DNA of 64,000 nt. Origin: an uncultured Bacteroidales bacterium (lineage in GTDB: Bacteria > Bacteroidota > Bacteroidia > Bacteroidales > Bacteroidaceae). Of the stretch, positions 41,264 through 50,860 are shown one piece after another. Location: the NCBI GenBank assembly GCA_902786925.1, contig CADAEK010000001.1:1-64000 (forward strand), written 5' to 3'. The notes under the pieces are model-generated. The model made no database searches and was not told the origin of the DNA. It worked only from the letters and a program-made list of their open reading frames with translations. The translations under genes were made by a program, and so were the position numbers. How positions within the stretch are numbered: the first letter of the stretch is position 1; the number at the start of each line of letters is the position of its first letter.

Positions 41264-41557
41264 TTAAATACTCTGCTCGCAAGCCCATACGAAGGCACGG
41301 AGACCGAGCATGGGGTTGTCGTCATCAAGCTTCTTGAGACGAGTGAGCAAAGGTTGTACCTTTTCATCATCCACAATGGTGACGATGGCGCTATTCATGG
41401 ATGGCCATGCATGGCTGCCAAGGTGCGGGTCGCCCCCTTTGGTGCCACGACCACCTACTTGTTCGAAGAAGGTGTAGCCGCGCACATTGGAGTCGTTAAG
41501 GGCTTCCATCACATTGTCGTGATGAGCCTGGTCGTATGCTATAAATACTGTTTTCAT
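41264..41557 (-). CDS. PII-like protein at the end of an RND operon
   Basis: The 97-aa protein has a ferredoxin-like alpha/beta pattern similar to PII/CutA-type trimers: MKTVFIAYDQAHHDNVMEALN, a loop EQVGGRGTKGGDPHLGSHAWP, then NSAIVTIVDDEKVQPLLTRLKKL. The uridylylated tyrosine motif of GlnB is absent. It lies 23 nt after the pump gene, so it is probably a small regulatory or sensory subunit for the efflux system. The ligand is unknown. Confidence 0.65.
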   Translation of the reverse strand: MKTVFIAYDQAHHDNVMEALNDSNVRGYTFFEQVGGRGTKGGDPHLGSHAWPSMNSAIVTIVDDEKVQPLLTRLKKLDDDNPMLGLRAFVWACEQSI

Positions 41558-41580
41558 GTTGTCTAATAGGATGTGTGTGT

Positions 41581-44500
41581 TTAACCTCTGAAGTTATTGA
41601 TGTCACGCTGTGCGTTCTTCTCCATCACGCTGACACGAGTGGTAGAGAGCATCTCCTCAGCCTTGTGCTCACGCCAATAAGCATCAAGTTCGCGCTTTTC
41701 CTTGATGATGCGGCGCTGACGCTTCACACCTACAGAACCGAAGATGCAGAACATGGCGGGGACATAGATGAGGGTGAGGATGGTCGATACGGTAAGACCG
41801 CCAATCACAGCCACACCAAGAGGACGCCACATCTCTGCTCCAACACCATGACTGACTGCCATTGGCACCATACCGAGGATGGTGGTGAGCGTGGTCATGA
41901 GGATAGGACGCAGACGTGAACGTGCTGCCATCACTGCCGCACGAATCAGGCCGATGCCGCGCTCGCGCAGAAGCTGGGTGTAGTCGATGAGCACAATACC
42001 GTTCTTCACCACAATACCAATCAGCATGATACCACCAAGCATGGACATGATGTTAAGGTTGGTTCCTGTGAGCACCAGTGCCAAGATGATGCCCGAGAAG
42101 GCGAATGGCACGGAGAGGATGATGATGAAGGGGTATGTGAGCGACTCGAACTGAGCAGCCATGACGATGAACACCAAGAGGATGATGAGGATGCCCAGCG
42201 TGCCAAGGTCACGGTTAGAGTCTTGCTGGTCCTCGTAAGAACCTGCCACCTGAACAGTGACGCCATTTGGCATGCGGAGCTGGTCGCAGAAGGTCTCACC
42301 CAGTTCAACACCGTCGGACAGGGCATAACCGTCGGCAAGCACAGCGCTTACAGTAACGATACGCTGGCGGTCCTTACGCTCGATGGTTGGTGGGATGGCG
42401 CTCTCGGACACGTTAGCGATGTCACGAATGCGAATATTCTGACCCTTGGAGTTGGGGATGACCATATTCTCGATGTCCTCGACAGAACGACGTGCAGTGG
42501 GTTCATAACGCACCTTGATGTCGTACTCCTCACCGTCCTCACGATAGCGGCTCATGACGGAACCGTAGATGAGAGAACGCACGGCGTTTGCTGCTGTGGA
42601 GAGACCAATGCCTTCCTTGGCGAGCTTGTCGCGGTCGAAGTTGACCACAATCTCTGGCTGATAGTCGGAACGGGAGATGTTGACCTGAGTAATCATCTCG
42701 CTGGAGCGGAACTTCTCTGCCAACTGCTCTGCAACATCACGCGTGTCATCCATATTGTAGCCATAGATTTCAAATACCGCTGTAGACTGTCCACCCATGC
42801 CGCGTGCACCATTGTTACCGCCAAGGTTCACTTGGTACTTGGCCAACTCAGGAATAAGCTTCAGGTCAGCGCGCATCTCGTCACAAATCTGGGCAAGACC
42901 CTTCTCACGCTGATTTGAAGGCACCATCATGATGTTGAAGGAAACGATGTGTGTACCGTTATCGGAGAGAGAGGCCCAGGTGTTGTCGTCACCAGCCTGA
43001 CCCACCGTGAAGTTACAAGACTGCATGTCTTCACCATAGCGCTCCTGCCACTTCTGAACGAGTGACTTGGCTAGTGCTTCGGAAGTCTCCACACGGGTAC
43101 CGATAGGCAACTGGAGGGTGACACCCACACGACCAGAGTCGTTGGCTGGGAAGAACTCACTCTTGATGCCTGCCACATTGGCCACAACGAGACTAAAGAC
43201 AAAGAGCAACGCACTGCCTGCCACAACAGTCCAACGGTGACGCACAGCCCAGTTGATGCGATGCTCATACCAAGAGTCCAACTTGTCGAGCGTCTTGGCG
43301 ATAGGACTGTAGAAGAGCTTAAAGGCCTTGCTTTGCTTCTTCTGCAAGCGGAGCATCTGCGAACAGAGCATTGGGGTGAACGAGAGGGCGCTGGTGGTGG
43401 AGATGGTCATGATGATACACATCATCCAACCCAACTGCTTGAAGAGCACACCCGACATACCGGTCACCATCGTGAGTGGGAAGAAAACCGCAATCATGGT
43501 GAGGGTGGATGCAATTACGGAGATCGCCACCTCGTTGGTAGCGTGAATAGCCGCCTGTTTCGGGTCGGAGCCTCGTTCAATATGCGTGGTCACGTTCTCA
43601 AGTACCACAATGGCGTCGTCGACGACGTTACCAATAGCGATAGACAGACACGAGAGTGATATCATGTTGAACGAACCACCTGTGCCATACAGATAGATAA
43701 ATGAGGCAATCAACGACATCGGGATAGTGATGACGATGATGGTGGTGGCACGCCAACGCCCCAGGAAGATGAACACGATGAGGGCCACAAATATCATGGC
43801 GTATGTGATGGTCTCCACCAGCGTGTCGATGGTGTTCAAGATGTTGTCAGACGTGTTGACGATGATGCCAAGCTTCACGTCAGAAGGCAGGTTCTTCTGC
43901 AAGGTGGGAAGCATGTCCATCACCTTCTTGGAAATCTGCACAGAGTTGGCACCGCTTTGCTTCTGCACAATGACCATGGCGCCTTGCTTGCCGTTGGTGA
44001 AGGTCTTCTGCGCACGTTCTTCCACATTATCGACAATGCGGGCTACATCACGCAGATAGATATTCACTCCGTCACGCGAACCTACGATAACGTTGTTCAT
44101 CTGACGGGGATCGTCGAACTCACCCTCCACACGAACGGTGAAGGTCTGTGTGCCGACATCGACCGTACCATTGGTCACATTAAGGTTCTCGGAAGAGATG
44201 GCGCTGGCCACCTGCATAGGGCTGAGGTTGTAAGCCTCCATCTTCTGAGGGTCCAGATAGATGTTGATTTCGCGCTGAGGGGCACCCGCAATGCTGACGG
44301 TGCCGACTCCATCGATACGAGCCAAAGGATTGGCTACATTATCGTCAAGAATCTTGTACAATGCCTGCTGCGACTCATCAGCCTGAACAGACAGCATCAA
44401 GATAGGAATCATGTCCGTTGAGAACTTGAATAGGATAGGTGTCTGCGCATCGTCAGGAAGAGAGTTGGACACCAAATCGAGTTTGTCTCGCACGTTGTTG

Positions 44501-44814
44501 GTCAAGGCATCAATGTCATAACCATATTCAAACTCCAACGTGATGACAGAGACGTTCTCACGGCTATTGCTGGTCACATGCTTGAGGTGCTCCACAGAGT
44601 TGAGCACGTTCTCCAAAGGACGTGTGACGTTATTCTCAATATCCTCGGCACTCGCACCCGTATAGTACGTCATCACCATGATGGTGTTCGTATCGATATC
44701 TGGGTAGAGGTCAATAGGCAACTTGATAGCCGAGAAGATACCAAATATTATCACTGCCAAAAAGCAGAGACTTGTCATAATCGGTCGTTTGACCGCACCT
44801 TCGTATAGACTCAT
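41581..44814 (-). CDS. RND efflux pump inner-membrane transporter (AcrB-like)
   Basis: A 1077-aa RND permease with 12 TM segments and two large periplasmic loops. MTSLCFLAVIIFGIFSAIKLPIDLYPDID opens TM1. SIAIGNVVDDAIVVLENV holds the TM4 aspartate pair of the proton relay. The porter loops and GIVVKNGIVLIDYTQLLRERG in the second half are typical of the HAE group that exports drugs and other amphiphiles. It forms an operon with the outer-membrane channel, adaptor and PII-like genes (order: channel, adaptor, pump, PII-like). Confidence 0.95.
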   Translation of the reverse strand: MSLYEGAVKRPIMTSLCFLAVIIFGIFSAIKLPIDLYPDIDTNTIMVMTYYTGASAEDIENNVTRPLENVLNSVEHLKHVTSNSRENVSVITLEFEYGYDIDALTNNVRDKLDLVSNSLPDDAQTPILFKFSTDMIPILMLSVQADESQQALYKILDDNVANPLARIDGVGTVSIAGAPQREINIYLDPQKMEAYNLSPMQVASAISSENLNVTNGTVDVGTQTFTVRVEGEFDDPRQMNNVIVGSRDGVNIYLRDVARIVDNVEERAQKTFTNGKQGAMVIVQKQSGANSVQISKKVMDMLPTLQKNLPSDVKLGIIVNTSDNILNTIDTLVETITYAMIFVALIVFIFLGRWRATTIIVITIPMSLIASFIYLYGTGGSFNMISLSCLSIAIGNVVDDAIVVLENVTTHIERGSDPKQAAIHATNEVAISVIASTLTMIAVFFPLTMVTGMSGVLFKQLGWMMCIIMTISTTSALSFTPMLCSQMLRLQKKQSKAFKLFYSPIAKTLDKLDSWYEHRINWAVRHRWTVVAGSALLFVFSLVVANVAGIKSEFFPANDSGRVGVTLQLPIGTRVETSEALAKSLVQKWQERYGEDMQSCNFTVGQAGDDNTWASLSDNGTHIVSFNIMMVPSNQREKGLAQICDEMRADLKLIPELAKYQVNLGGNNGARGMGGQSTAVFEIYGYNMDDTRDVAEQLAEKFRSSEMITQVNISRSDYQPEIVVNFDRDKLAKEGIGLSTAANAVRSLIYGSVMSRYREDGEEYDIKVRYEPTARRSVEDIENMVIPNSKGQNIRIRDIANVSESAIPPTIERKDRQRIVTVSAVLADGYALSDGVELGETFCDQLRMPNGVTVQVAGSYEDQQDSNRDLGTLGILIILLVFIVMAAQFESLTYPFIIILSVPFAFSGIILALVLTGTNLNIMSMLGGIMLIGIVVKNGIVLIDYTQLLRERGIGLIRAAVMAARSRLRPILMTTLTTILGMVPMAVSHGVGAEMWRPLGVAVIGGLTVSTILTLIYVPAMFCIFGSVGVKRQRRIIKEKRELDAYWREHKAEEMLSTTRVSVMEKNAQRDINNFRG

Positions 44815-44958
44815 AAATTCATTTACAATTATTTCATTGACAATTTACCAGCTTCCTTCGCCATTCGAGCCTTCTATTGCGGAAGTGAATCATCGCCTAG
44901 TCGTCGCATAGCGAATTGCGAATTGAGCATAGTGAATTGCAAACTGTCAAATGCTCAA

Positions 44959-45972
44959 TTACTTCACTACTTCCACTTCCTTACCATTCGCCAAGCGGCT
45001 CTGGCCTGCAACGACTACATCGTCTCCAGGATTGACACCGCTCAGAATCTCGTACTTGTTGCCGATGTGTCTGCCAAGTTCCACCTTGTTGTATGAAACC
45101 TTGCCACCTTTGTGCACATAGACATAACGGTCGCCTGCACCAATCTGCTTCACGAGAGCCTCATCAGGCACCAACACGTGGTTCTTCACACCGAAGTTGA
45201 CCGTAGCGCGAGCAAACATGCCTGGACGCACTTTCTGGCTGGCGTTGTCGATGGTTACCTCCACAGGGAACGTGTGAGTAGCCTCATCAATAGTAGGATA
45301 AACAATCGTCACTTTGCCACCGAAGGCCTCATCCTCGTAGGCATCAAGCTGAATGTCAACAGGCATGCCCTTAGTGACCTGCTTGTAGTACACCTCAGAG
45401 ATGTTAACCAACACCTTCACAGGGTTCAGCTGCTCAATCGTGAGCACAGGGTTGCCGCTATACATGTCACCGTCGTCATAGTTACGAGCAGTCACGACAC
45501 CGTTGATAGGTGACACAAGCTGTGTGTTCTCTGTGAGCTGTCGGAGCTGAGTAGAATACACATCGAGCTGCAGCTTAGCGTTGTCATATTCAGCCTTGCT
45601 GGCACCGCCCACCTGATAGAGCTGCTCTGTGCGCTTGAATTCCACCTTCTGGTTCTCCAGCTGCAACTTGAGCTGACGCAGGTTGCTGGCATCCAGCTGT
45701 ACGAGTACCTGTCCTTTGTGTACGCGGTCACCCACTTCCACAAAGATTTTCTCAATTCGATAAGGAGTGTTAGGAGCGATGTTGTTCTTCACGTCGCTCT
45801 CCACTGTGGCTGTATAAGTTTCTGTCTGTGCAACGTCTTCGCTGGTGACTTTAGCTATTTTCACCTGCACTTTGTCCTGCTGAGCAGCACCGGCTGCCTT
45901 ATCGCTCTTGTTGTCACATGCAACGGCAAGAAGGGCAAGAGCACCCAATGATAATGTTTTAATGAGTTTCAT
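44959..45972 (-). CDS. RND pump periplasmic adaptor lipoprotein (AcrA-like)
   Basis: The 337-aa lipoprotein (signal ending LLAVAC) bridges pump and channel. A lipoyl half (YRIEKIFVEVGDRVHKGQVLVQLDASNL) leads into the alpha-helical hairpin (LKLQLENQKVEFKRTEQLYQ), with LVSPINGVVTARNYDDGDMY completing the lipoyl fold. A beta-barrel and membrane-proximal domain follow. The 144-nt gap to the pump gene contains TTGACAA-type and GCGAATTG repeats but no clear promoter. Confidence 0.93.
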   Translation of the reverse strand: MKLIKTLSLGALALLAVACDNKSDKAAGAAQQDKVQVKIAKVTSEDVAQTETYTATVESDVKNNIAPNTPYRIEKIFVEVGDRVHKGQVLVQLDASNLRQLKLQLENQKVEFKRTEQLYQVGGASKAEYDNAKLQLDVYSTQLRQLTENTQLVSPINGVVTARNYDDGDMYSGNPVLTIEQLNPVKVLVNISEVYYKQVTKGMPVDIQLDAYEDEAFGGKVTIVYPTIDEATHTFPVEVTIDNASQKVRPGMFARATVNFGVKNHVLVPDEALVKQIGAGDRYVYVHKGGKVSYNKVELGRHIGNKYEILSGVNPGDDVVVAGQSRLANGKEVEVVK

Positions 45973-46003
45973 ATCGTTTGTTTGTTTCGTTCAGTTCTTT
46001 GTG

Positions 46004-47350
46004 TTATTTCAGATAGGTCTCACGGCCTAAAGTATAATCGAGATCAGCCTTATTGGACAGATAGTCGTAGATGCTCTGTACATAAGTGAGTTCGGCTTGT
46101 GTCTGTGCAGTCTCACTTTGGTTGAGCTCAAGGATGGTTCCACGTCCCACTTCATAGCGCTTGCCAGCAATGTCAACAGCCTTCTCGGCTTGCTTCACTG
46201 CTTCTGCATTGCTCTCCACCTGCGCCATGCTGCTGGCCATGTTCTTCTTGTAGCTTTCAGCTGCCAGATTCAACTTGCGCTCGGTGTCAAGACGCGTGTC
46301 CTCCAATTGGGAAATCTGCAAGCGGTTGCTCTTCAGTTTAGTCCAGTTGCTTGCATGGAAAATAGGAATGTTCACCGCGATAGACAACGTAGAACTTGGC
46401 GTGTAATCATAGCCAAACACATTCCAGTTCTTGTTGGCATAACTCTGATACTGTCCCGTCAGCTGCAAAGCCACAGTAGGCATAAAGTTGGTCTGCAGAA
46501 TTTTGCGGTTCTGCTGCAAAAGGCCCATGTTGTAATCGAGTTGGCGGAGAGAAGAGTTGTTGCCCAGTTCGTCAGCCGAATGCTCAGCGTCAGCCAGAGA
46601 GAGCTTGCCCTCGTAAGCCTTCAGCGAGTCGTCGATAGCCATATCCACATCGGCAGTTACGCCCATGAGCACCTTCAGTTGCAAGAGCGCAAGCGTCTTG
46701 CCTGTCTGTGCGCTCACCATCGATGCGTTCATATTGCGAGCCTGCACTTCAGCAGAAATCTTATCATACTCACTCACGCGGCCCACCTTGAACTTCTCGT
46801 TCACCACATCAAAGTTCTGCTTAGCCACCTGATAGCTGCGCTTCATCACCTCATAGCTATCGCTAGAGAGAAGAGCGCCGTAATAGGCCTTTGTCACCTG
46901 ATTGATGAGGTCAAGACGACTGCCACGTGATTTCTCTTGTGCCAGCAGGATGTCCTTCTTCGTCAGTTTCATATTCTGATATACCGCAGGTGCGAACACA
47001 GGCAGATTGAGCGATGCGCCGCCCATAGCCGTAACGGTTCCGTCCACACCCATCTTGAACTTACCCATACCAGTCACCATTTCTGGCACCAAAATATTGT
47101 CCGTAAGACTCAGCGTTGCATCTACGGTAGGCAGCAACGCCTGCCATGCTTCCTTATCCGCAATCTTTTTCAGTTCGATGTCCTTGTCGGCTACTCGAAT
47201 GGTTGGATTCTCTGCCAACGCAATCTCGATGGCCTTCTCAAGCGTCAGATTCATAGTTCCGACAGAAGCATCAGTTCGTTCCTGAGCTACCAAACTCATG
47301 GCTCCCGCCATCAGAACGCTCAGGCTCATTAGCATTTTTTTACCGTTCAT
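46004..47350 (-). CDS. TolC-family outer-membrane channel
   Basis: The start at 47350 gives signal MNGKKMLMSLSVLMAGAMSLVAQ and a 448-aa protein. Two repeated halves of long helices (LEKAIEIALAENPTIRVADKDIELKK and VESNAEAVKQAEKAVDIAGKRYEVGRGTILELNQSE in outline) match the TolC/OEP family. It is the first gene of the efflux operon, 31 nt before the adaptor. Confidence 0.94.
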   Translation of the reverse strand: MNGKKMLMSLSVLMAGAMSLVAQERTDASVGTMNLTLEKAIEIALAENPTIRVADKDIELKKIADKEAWQALLPTVDATLSLTDNILVPEMVTGMGKFKMGVDGTVTAMGGASLNLPVFAPAVYQNMKLTKKDILLAQEKSRGSRLDLINQVTKAYYGALLSSDSYEVMKRSYQVAKQNFDVVNEKFKVGRVSEYDKISAEVQARNMNASMVSAQTGKTLALLQLKVLMGVTADVDMAIDDSLKAYEGKLSLADAEHSADELGNNSSLRQLDYNMGLLQQNRKILQTNFMPTVALQLTGQYQSYANKNWNVFGYDYTPSSTLSIAVNIPIFHASNWTKLKSNRLQISQLEDTRLDTERKLNLAAESYKKNMASSMAQVESNAEAVKQAEKAVDIAGKRYEVGRGTILELNQSETAQTQAELTYVQSIYDYLSNKADLDYTLGRETYLK

Positions 47351-47392
47351 TTTACTTTTTATCCAAATATTTAATCTACACAAAAATCTATG

Positions 47393-47423
47393 CAAAGTTA
47401 GGACATATTCCCGGGTTCACCAA
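47393..47423 (-). promoter_or_regulatory. Promoter of the RND efflux operon
   Basis: Minus strand TTG (47423-47421), 20 nt, TAACTTTG (47400-47393). The rest of 47424-47628 shows nothing I can name. Confidence 0.7.
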
Positions 47424-47628
47424 CCTCCGTTCTTTCTTATTTAATAAAATATAACACAAAAGCACCTTATAGAATAACGGATTCGACTTTTAGAACGATT
47501 TCATGCCATTATTTCAGTCGTTTTCCGCTCTGTTTTCTCCTTATAGAACATTTCGTCTTTCACCTTTCACATCCAGTCGAAGCTCATCTTCAATCAACTA
47601 AGCCTATCGCCTTTTTCATATTAAAAAC

Positions 47629-47653
47629 TCCTTCCTCAAGAGGCAGGAAGGAG
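47629..47653 (-). terminator. Terminator after the anti-sigma-like gene
   Basis: CTCCTTCCT (47629-47637) pairs with AGGAAGGAG (47645-47653). On the minus strand it is followed by TTTTTAATATG. Confidence 0.75.
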
Positions 47654-47660
47654 CTTCATA

Positions 47661-48095
47661 TCAATACATCATCCTATCCGAACTCGATGCCAACAAGTCA
47701 TACCGGATATGGTCTTCAAGCACCGAAATACCAATTTTCCTCGGCTTCGTTGAAGACGGAGCCGATGCTGTGATGGGTCGTGGACGCACAGGACGGTGAG
47801 GATTGGTCGTCTGATAGACTGTATCGGACGCCACCTCACGGGCCAAGAACGTGTCGGCCGTAACAGTAGAGGCAAAGTTTTGTGGCGAGTCTCCAGAGGA
47901 AGAGAGATGAATACAATAGCCGAGCACGAAACCGATGAAACAAGCAGCTGGAACAGCTATATACCAAGCAATGCGATTGCGCGATTTCCAAGGGCGCACG
48001 TTCAGTCTTCGATTGTCCTCCTCGCGTATGCTGCGCGCAATAGCAATGATGTCTTCATTGCTCATGTTTTCCGTATGTTGTGAAGTTGTTTTCAT
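47661..48095 (-). CDS. Single-pass membrane protein, probable anti-sigma factor
   Basis: 144 aa. The N-terminal 46 residues are soluble and charged (NEDIIAIARSIREEDNRRL). A TM segment IAWYIAVPAACFIGFVLGYC follows, then a periplasmic tail rich in Ser, Pro and Thr. No zinc-binding HxxxCxxC motif is visible. Position (ATGA overlap with the sigma gene) and topology make it the likely membrane anchor that inhibits the sigma factor. Confidence 0.6.
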   Translation of the reverse strand: MKTTSQHTENMSNEDIIAIARSIREEDNRRLNVRPWKSRNRIAWYIAVPAACFIGFVLGYCIHLSSSGDSPQNFASTVTADTFLAREVASDTVYQTTNPHRPVRPRPITASAPSSTKPRKIGISVLEDHIRYDLLASSSDRMMY

Positions 48096-48658
48096 ATGCT
48101 TGCAAGTTTTTGACGTATGATTTTCATTGTTTTATAGATTCGCCCTCTCACTACCCCTTCCGACAGTTGTTCAATTTGGGCTATCTGAGGAATGGTCAGT
48201 CCTTCTTCATAATGCATGGAGAAGAGCAGATGAAGCGGCGGCGGCAGTGACGAGAGCGCATTTCGAACAGCATCCCGTTGCTGTTCCAGGGTCAGTCTCA
48301 CCTCCACATCTTCCTCGCTGACTGGCTCTGCATCGAGTGTAGCAAGGAAATTCATCACATGCTCATTGTGGCGATACGTGTTCTTGCACAGGTTGTAGGC
48401 AATAGAAAAAAGCCACGTTGCCACATTACTACCTTTTATAAATTTGTCACGCGACTCATATACTCTAAGAAACACATCGTGTGTAAAGTCCGATGCCGCC
48501 TCCTCATCACCTCCAAGCTGACGGAAGAAGAAGCCCTGTAACCGTCGGGCATACCGACGGTACAGTTCTTCGAATGCAGAATCGCTATCACGTGCCACCC
48601 GTTGCATCAGCTCTTCATCGGTCATTTGCCGATGTGATTTAAACAAGAGGAGGCTCAT
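48092..48658 (-). CDS. ECF-type RNA polymerase sigma factor
   Basis: The 188-aa protein has sigma region 2 (DSAFEELYRRYARRLQGFFFRQLGGD in outline, then DFTHDVFLRVYESRDKF and ATWLFSIAYNLCKNTYR). Region 4 reads RNALSSLPPPLHLLFSMHYEEGLTIPQIAQIEQLSEGVVRGRI in outline. It overlaps its neighbours by 4 nt on both sides, so the three genes are tightly coupled. The targets are unknown; no SusCD genes adjoin, unlike glycan-linked ECF systems. Confidence 0.92.
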   Translation of the reverse strand: MSLLLFKSHRQMTDEELMQRVARDSDSAFEELYRRYARRLQGFFFRQLGGDEEAASDFTHDVFLRVYESRDKFIKGSNVATWLFSIAYNLCKNTYRHNEHVMNFLATLDAEPVSEEDVEVRLTLEQQRDAVRNALSSLPPPLHLLFSMHYEEGLTIPQIAQIEQLSEGVVRGRIYKTMKIIRQKLASI

Positions 48659-49971
48659 AGTTCATTCGCTTTTGTGGCTTCATAATAAGAGCGGATGTCC
48701 GGCTTCAAATCGTTGAGAAACCCTTTGTCAAATGCGCCCTGTTTGTCCCTTTGTTCTATCGTTTTGAGCAACAGCCCGCTCAGCCAATGGCATCGCTCAG
48801 GATTGTACGTTTTGTAATGAGGCAGAAGGCCCTGTAAGAGCACAACGGTGTTGCGCACACACATACTGCCATCAGAGTAATAATGTTCATCCTCTTGGGG
48901 CGTCGAAGCTAATGGTCGGTAGAGATAATCAAGCAGATAGCGCTCTTCCACATTACGGCATGTCGCAGCCATGTTGTCATAAGGTTTTGACGAGTAGCGC
49001 ACAACCAATCCCTCGTTATATAAGTTCTTCAGTAGTTCGCGAGGCATCTTTCGTCTATTGAGTGATGATGCATCTGCCGCATAATAGACGGGGTGCTCAC
49101 TATGCTTCCCGATCCAATCCAATATCATCAAGTTCTTAATATACCACTCGCTCGCAGGGTCACTCTTGTCGAACTCAGGCAAGGCATTCACCCAGTTCTC
49201 ATCTGGCATAGGAACTTTACACAACTTCCAAATAATTCCCCAATCGCCATTTCTGTTGACCAGCACCTTGTCTTTGTGCAAGCCAAACACCACCTGAATC
49301 ATCTTCTTGGGAATCAAATCATTTTCATCATCACCCAAATAAATACCATTCTCTTCCATTCCCTGCATTTGGTTATAATGATAATAAAGAACTTCAGCCG
49401 AGTACAAGCCACTTTCATAATAGCGGGTCAGCATGTCGTCCAAACGCTTGCCTCCTTTTTCATACAAAAACCAGCACCACTTATCAAAGTCTTCTTTCAG
49501 AGGTTGCTCGGGCAAACGCTTCAAGGCCTCTTCACCATATTTCCGGCTCTTTGCCCACTCGTTGCTGTTCTCCATCGCCAATAGATAATAAGTATAGGTG
49601 TCAGGAATCGCCTTTTTGACACGTGCCATAAATGTCTTGTGCCACTCCTCTGATATATAGTCACGGTCATAGTAACAATAAAGAATGCTTGCCGCATACA
49701 GATTTCTCCACCCTATCTCGTCCTTAGGATGCTCTTCCACGTATGCATCCCATTTCTGGACTCTCTTCAAGAGGGTGATGGAATCCTTCAGCACATTCCA
49801 TTTTTCCAATTCCACGCCTTCCGTTTTGGAGTCGCTTGTCCTTTGCGGCATGCGACTTATCCAATTCTCGAATTCCGAGCTTTGCGTGTCCTGACCTTTC
49901 TGCTGAGACTGACCGCATGAGCACAGTAGCCCTGCGAGCAAGACCATCAGTCCTATTGTTCTTTTTTTCAT
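48655..49971 (-). CDS. Lipoprotein of unknown function, first gene of the ECF sigma operon
   Basis: A 438-aa lipoprotein (signal ending LLCSC). The body is helical with many Trp, Tyr and Leu residues (WRNLYAASILYCYYDRDY, YLLAMENSNEWAKSRKYGEEALKRL), suggesting TPR-like repeats. I do not recognise a family. Its stop overlaps the sigma ATG (ATGA). A surface or periplasmic sensor that triggers the sigma/anti-sigma pair is an attractive guess only. No clear promoter was found upstream. Confidence 0.75.
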   Translation of the reverse strand: MKKRTIGLMVLLAGLLCSCGQSQQKGQDTQSSEFENWISRMPQRTSDSKTEGVELEKWNVLKDSITLLKRVQKWDAYVEEHPKDEIGWRNLYAASILYCYYDRDYISEEWHKTFMARVKKAIPDTYTYYLLAMENSNEWAKSRKYGEEALKRLPEQPLKEDFDKWCWFLYEKGGKRLDDMLTRYYESGLYSAEVLYYHYNQMQGMEENGIYLGDDENDLIPKKMIQVVFGLHKDKVLVNRNGDWGIIWKLCKVPMPDENWVNALPEFDKSDPASEWYIKNLMILDWIGKHSEHPVYYAADASSLNRRKMPRELLKNLYNEGLVVRYSSKPYDNMAATCRNVEERYLLDYLYRPLASTPQEDEHYYSDGSMCVRNTVVLLQGLLPHYKTYNPERCHWLSGLLLKTIEQRDKQGAFDKGFLNDLKPDIRSYYEATKANEL

Positions 49972-50410
49972 ATTCTTTATGAGTTGATTGTTGCTTTATT
50001 TTGTTTTCATTCTCAAAAGCATCTTGACGTCATTGATCCCTTTCTGTCACTGCATACACTTGAGGATTGAAACCGTCACAACAAATCGCAACTTATTTGC
50101 AGAATTTGCCCCTATTCACATACCACGAACGGAATAAAACACGCTCAACAGGCCAAGCACGAGTTTCAAGATTGTTATCAATTTCATTCCTGTTAGTTGT
50201 TCACATTCTATTCTACTACACTTTACAAAACGACAAAAAACTCATCCTATTGTCTTTGAGCCATCTAAACAGAGCCCTATAGCCTTGCCTATAAGACGCG
50301 GTTCCTTCGTCCCGCCATCTCCAAATAGTTTTCCCCATCAAGTCCACACAGCGGTGTTTGCGCTCACATAAAGATGAAAGAGAACATGAGTATGCTTTCT
50401 CCTCCAAAAT
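49972..50410. other. Gene-free stretch before the palindromic array
   Basis: No credible ORF, promoter box or terminator is visible here. It should contain the promoter of the lipoprotein/sigma operon, which does not fit the usual consensus. Confidence 0.4.
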
Positions 50411-50475
50411 CGGTGTGACTCAGACCGACCATACCGGTGTGACTCAGACCGAGGGTGCCGGTGTGACTCAGACCG
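50411..50475. repeat. Three palindromic 17-mers with 7-nt spacers (locus 2)
   Basis: CGGTGTGACTCAGACCG occurs three times (50411-50427, 50435-50451, 50459-50475), separated by ACCATAC and AGGGTGC. Both loci are preceded by AAAAT and use the same two spacer types in the opposite order. Confidence 0.8.
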
Positions 50476-50711
50476 GTTTCGAAGCACAGAAAGAGCGCCG
50501 AGAGGTTCGAAAACGATGCTGATGAGAAAGCACACCCTTCACCTTCATCGGACTTTATCCGTAGCCACAATTGACAAAAAAGTTGAAAAAGGGGTGACAA
50601 AAACCGTCAAAAATGGCTCGATTTCTTAAAAAAAACAGAAAAATGGCATTGTGTTCGTGCACAGATGTTAAGAAACATGTTTTAAAATTTGTTTAAGAAC
50701 ACAAAAGTCCA

Positions 50712-50806
50712 TACCTTTGCAACATCCTAAAAACAATCTTTTTACCTTAAAAAAATTAATACTTATTGAGAACAGAAAAGCGTGAGTCGTGAGATTCGCG
50801 CTTTTT
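50712..50806 (+). ncRNA. Candidate small RNA upstream of luxS
   Basis: TACCTTTG (50712-50719) with TTTG about 19 nt upstream starts a transcript. It would end at a hairpin AAAAGCGTGA/TTCGCGCTTTT (50776-50805) followed by more U residues. The expected RNA is about 80 nt with no ORF. luxS has its own promoter downstream at 50853. Confidence 0.4.
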
Positions 50807-50852
50807 CGCTTTTACTCCCCTTCCCTCTTTGGCGTGTAAACAGATAATTTCG

Positions 50853-50860
50853 TATCTTTG
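50853..50860 (+). promoter_or_regulatory. Promoter -7 box of luxS
   Basis: TATCTTTG, 85 nt before the ATG. The leader holds an AACGGT/ACCGTT hairpin (50874-50902). Confidence 0.65.

Noticed and set aside
50411-50475. Possible CRISPR array
   Set aside because: Repeats are 17 nt with 7-nt spacers that are conserved between two loci; no cas genes or leader. It does not fit CRISPR.
50338-50600. Small ORFs with SHTG/ESHR peptide repeats across the palindromic array
   Set aside because: Several frames are open only because the 24-nt period is a multiple of three; no sign of translation.
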